Below are positions 62,208 through 64,000 of a DNA stretch of 64,000 bases, one piece after another (position 1 is the stretch's first letter; each line of letters starts with the position of its first letter). The notes beneath the pieces were generated by a model that saw only the letters and a list, made by a program, of their open reading frames with translations, made no database searches and was not told the origin of the DNA. Origin of the DNA: Brasilonema sennae CENA114 (GTDB taxonomy: Bacteria > Cyanobacteriota > Cyanobacteriia > Cyanobacteriales > Nostocaceae); assembly GCF_006968745.1 (NCBI RefSeq), contig NZ_CP030118.1, positions 5,081,943-5,145,942 on the forward strand, read 5' to 3'. Made by a program: the position numbers and the translations under genes.

Positions 62208-62693
62208 TTGAATAAATCAGCACTCATAATCCCCTTACTAGCATTTGTTATGCTACTGCCGGTAAGTACATTCGGTCGTGCTCATGCTTCAACCAATAAT
62301 TCTGCAAATACGTCCTCTTTTAACCTGAGTTCTCAAAAATGGAAAAATCGCGTACTACTAGTGTTTGCTCCCTCTAGTAGCAATCCTGCTTATCAAAAGC
62401 AGATGCAACTGTTTGACAAGTATAAATCAAGTTTTCGTGAGCGGGATTTAGTTCTTGTTCAAGTTGTTGCAAACGGCAAGAGCTTTGCTAACACAGAGCA
62501 AATAGATCCGGCGGCGGCAGCTAGGTTGCGCGATCGCCTAAAAGTCAGTAACCAAGATTTTTGTGTTGTCTTGGTGGGTAAAGACGGTGGTGTCAAGCGT
62601 CGTGATACAACTCCTATCCAAGCAAAAGCTATTTTTAACGAAATTGATGCCATGCCCATGCGAAGACAGGAAATGCGAGAACGAGGCAGTTAA
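62208..62693 (+). CDS. DUF4174-type secreted protein
   Basis: 161 residues. The start is TTG at 62208, supported by AAGGAG ten bases upstream. Signal peptide to about residue 26 (LAFVMLLPVSTFGRAHA). The mature part has a thioredoxin-like look without a CxxC: KNRVLLVFAPSSSNPAYQKQ, ERDLVLVQVVANG and FCVVLVGKDGGVKRRD, as in the DUF4174 family. Function unknown. A strong terminator follows. Confidence 0.75.
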   Translation: MNKSALIIPLLAFVMLLPVSTFGRAHASTNNSANTSSFNLSSQKWKNRVLLVFAPSSSNPAYQKQMQLFDKYKSSFRERDLVLVQVVANGKSFANTEQIDPAAAARLRDRLKVSNQDFCVVLVGKDGGVKRRDTTPIQAKAIFNEIDAMPMRRQEMRERGS

Positions 62694-62771
62694 CAATTCA
62701 AAAATAAACTAATGTCCCGCTCCTTTGAGCTGTTCGTAACATTACTTGGTTAAGAAGAACGCAGAACACAG

Positions 62772-62804
62772 AAAATCCCCACGGTTTCCATTCGTGGGGA
62801 TTTT
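62772..62804 (+). terminator. Terminator after the DUF4174 gene
   Basis: AAAATCCCCACG (62772-62783) pairs with CGTGGGGATTTT (62793-62804). The stem ends in A/T runs on both sides, so it can act in either direction. Confidence 0.75.
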
Positions 62805-63005
62805 ACAACGAAACATTTTTGCTTCCACTAATCAATTCGGGAGGCAGTGCGGTTTTAGGCTCTAGCCGGGGAGTTATTTCTTCGGTCATATTTAAATTTG
62901 ACGCAAATATTTTAGATACTAAAGTTTTTACCAGAAACAGAAGAGACATTAACAAAGTCGATGATACGGTAGAACAAATATTCACACCTAGAAATTTAAC
63001 GTCAG

Positions 63006-64000
63006 ATGTTTCCAGTGTTTGTACGTCGTTTTTGGCTTTCGTTTGGAGTGGTTATTCTGCTTTCGTTTATGTTGCTTCCAGTCAAAGCACAACAACCATC
63101 TCTAACCCCTTTATCTCCAAGCATCACACAAGTCTCCTCACAGCAACTTGAGCAACAAATTCATCAAACTTCACCGCTTGCAGATAGCATGATGAAAGTA
63201 AGCGCTGTTGTCACTACGGGGCAGCCCAATACTTCATTATTTCAACAGCAGTTACAAAATCTCGATATTTCAGCCGCTCAAGGTAGGGTTGGTATTGGAG
63301 TTTTGGATCTTAATAACGGTCAAACCTGGTTTCTCAATGGTAAGCAGCGCTTTCCCATGCAAAGCGTGTATAAGCTTCCTTCTGCCATAGCCGTGTTAAA
63401 ACAAGTAGACGAGGGCAAGATTTCGCTCAGGCAATTAGTCACGATTATGCGTCGGGATCTTGCTCCTGGATGGAGTCCTATCATCAAAGAATTCAGAGGT
63501 GATAGAGTACAGTTGCCACTGCGAAACGTTCTAGAACGCTCTGTGGGAATAAGTGACAACACTGCAGCTGACGCTTTGGTGCGATTGCTTGGTGGAACAA
63601 AGCAAGTGAATGCTATTTTACGCAAGCTGCAAATTCGCAACATCAGCGTTGATCGATTAGAACAGCAGCTACAGCCCCAAAGTGTGGGACTGAAAAACTT
63701 TCAACCTGAATTAGCTGACGAACAAAAATACAAGGAAGCTGTGGAAAATATTCCAGATCGCGAGAAGAAAGCTGCTCTGGAAAACTACCTTCGCGATTCA
63801 CGGGATACCGCTACTCCTGAAGCTATGGTTGATCTTTTGGCAAGGTTACGCTCGAATCAGTTATTGTCCGAGAACTCTACCGCTTTGTTGCTAAAGATAA
63901 TGACCGATTCTCCAACGGGACAGAAGCGGCTAAAAGCAGGGCTACCCAATAATTGGTCGATCGCACACAAGACTGGTACGGGTGCAGATGTTCTCGGGAT
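63006..64000 (+). CDS. Class A beta-lactamase-like serine hydrolase, 3' end missing
   Basis: Open from the ATG at 63006 (first start after an in-frame TAA at 62997) past the window edge, so truncated. After a signal peptide (residues about 8-30, LPVKA) comes a class A penicilloyl-serine fold: the Ser-x-x-Lys motif in MQSVYKLPS, SDN in VGISDNTAADALV, an omega-loop Glu probably in DRLEQQLQ, and KTG in IAHKTGTG. All catalytic elements seem present, so it may hydrolyse beta-lactams or act on cell-wall peptides. The linker before the catalytic part is long and Gln/Ser-rich. Confidence 0.85.
   Translation, partial: MFPVFVRRFWLSFGVVILLSFMLLPVKAQQPSLTPLSPSITQVSSQQLEQQIHQTSPLADSMMKVSAVVTTGQPNTSLFQQQLQNLDISAAQGRVGIGVLDLNNGQTWFLNGKQRFPMQSVYKLPSAIAVLKQVDEGKISLRQLVTIMRRDLAPGWSPIIKEFRGDRVQLPLRNVLERSVGISDNTAADALVRLLGGTKQVNAILRKLQIRNISVDRLEQQLQPQSVGLKNFQPELADEQKYKEAVENIPDREKKAALENYLRDSRDTATPEAMVDLLARLRSNQLLSENSTALLLKIMTDSPTGQKRLKAGLPNNWSIAHKTGTGADVLG

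Noticed and set aside
62803..63151. Frames on both strands before the beta-lactamase-like gene
   Set aside because: They overlap each other or the start of the plus-strand gene at 63006, which has the real signal peptide and catalytic motifs.

Overview
The window comes from a filamentous, probably heterocyst-forming cyanobacterium (Nostocales; a Scytonema/Tolypothrix/Nostoc-type genome). The grounds are a form I rubisco operon in the order rbcL-rbcX-rbcS followed by a rubisco activase with a small-subunit-like tail, a nifH/nifE-type pair, a helical carotenoid protein related to the orange carotenoid protein, frequent GCGATCGC (HIP1) octamers, and many small dispersed repeats between genes. 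Base composition and codon use look uniform, so this reads as chromosome and not as one large foreign island. The genus is an inference.

Layout. 0-10 kb: end of a glycine-rich protein, acetolactate synthase with an unusual zinc-ribbon tail, an MFS transporter, an alpha/beta-hydrolase-like protein, a ferrochelatase-like protein ending in seven histidines, a secreted protein, a Gfo/Idh oxidoreductase and a glycosyltransferase. 10-20.4 kb: FMN reductase, FtsH, a LytM-type peptidase with tandem repeats, small membrane proteins, a phosphotransferase/kinase fusion, ribosomal protein L25 and PurA. 20.4-22 kb: a CRISPR array without cas genes, bracketed by two inverted copies of a 91-bp element. 22-26.6 kb: an adenosine-deaminase-family enzyme, a stand-alone carotenoid protein, MutL and a helical protein. 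26.8-33.2 kb: a molybdenum/nitrogenase neighbourhood on the minus strand: a HTH plus molybdate-binding-type regulator, nifH with a long tail, a NifE-like protein lacking the cofactor-cysteine equivalent, and modA. 33.4-40 kb: MsrB, an RNA methyltransferase, SppA and a Na/Pi cotransporter. 41.3-43.9 kb: a three-gene operon of a catalytically dead HtrA-like protein, a catalytically complete HtrA-like protein without signal peptide, and a NarL-type regulator with a degenerate receiver. 44-50 kb: HdeD-like, pentapeptide-repeat and SRPBCC proteins, a decayed COP23 gene, an SDR and a GNAT. 50.3-54.9 kb: rbcL-rbcX-rbcS, rca and tRNA-Gln. 55-64 kb: an exopolysaccharide tyrosine-kinase-like protein, a class II aldolase, a Tat-exported PhoX phosphatase, a lipid-associated-type protein, a DUF4174 protein and a class A beta-lactamase-like protein cut by the window edge.

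The two most promising groups are the HtrA pseudo-protease/protease/pseudo-receiver operon (41360-43849) and the nifH/nifE-like/Mo-sensor group (26829-30913). The CRISPR array between inverted elements is a third point of interest. At least five families of small inverted-repeat elements lie between genes, and three genes carry recent in-frame tandem duplications, so short-repeat turnover is a general feature of this genome. All function calls rest on motifs and remembered family knowledge; no database search was possible.
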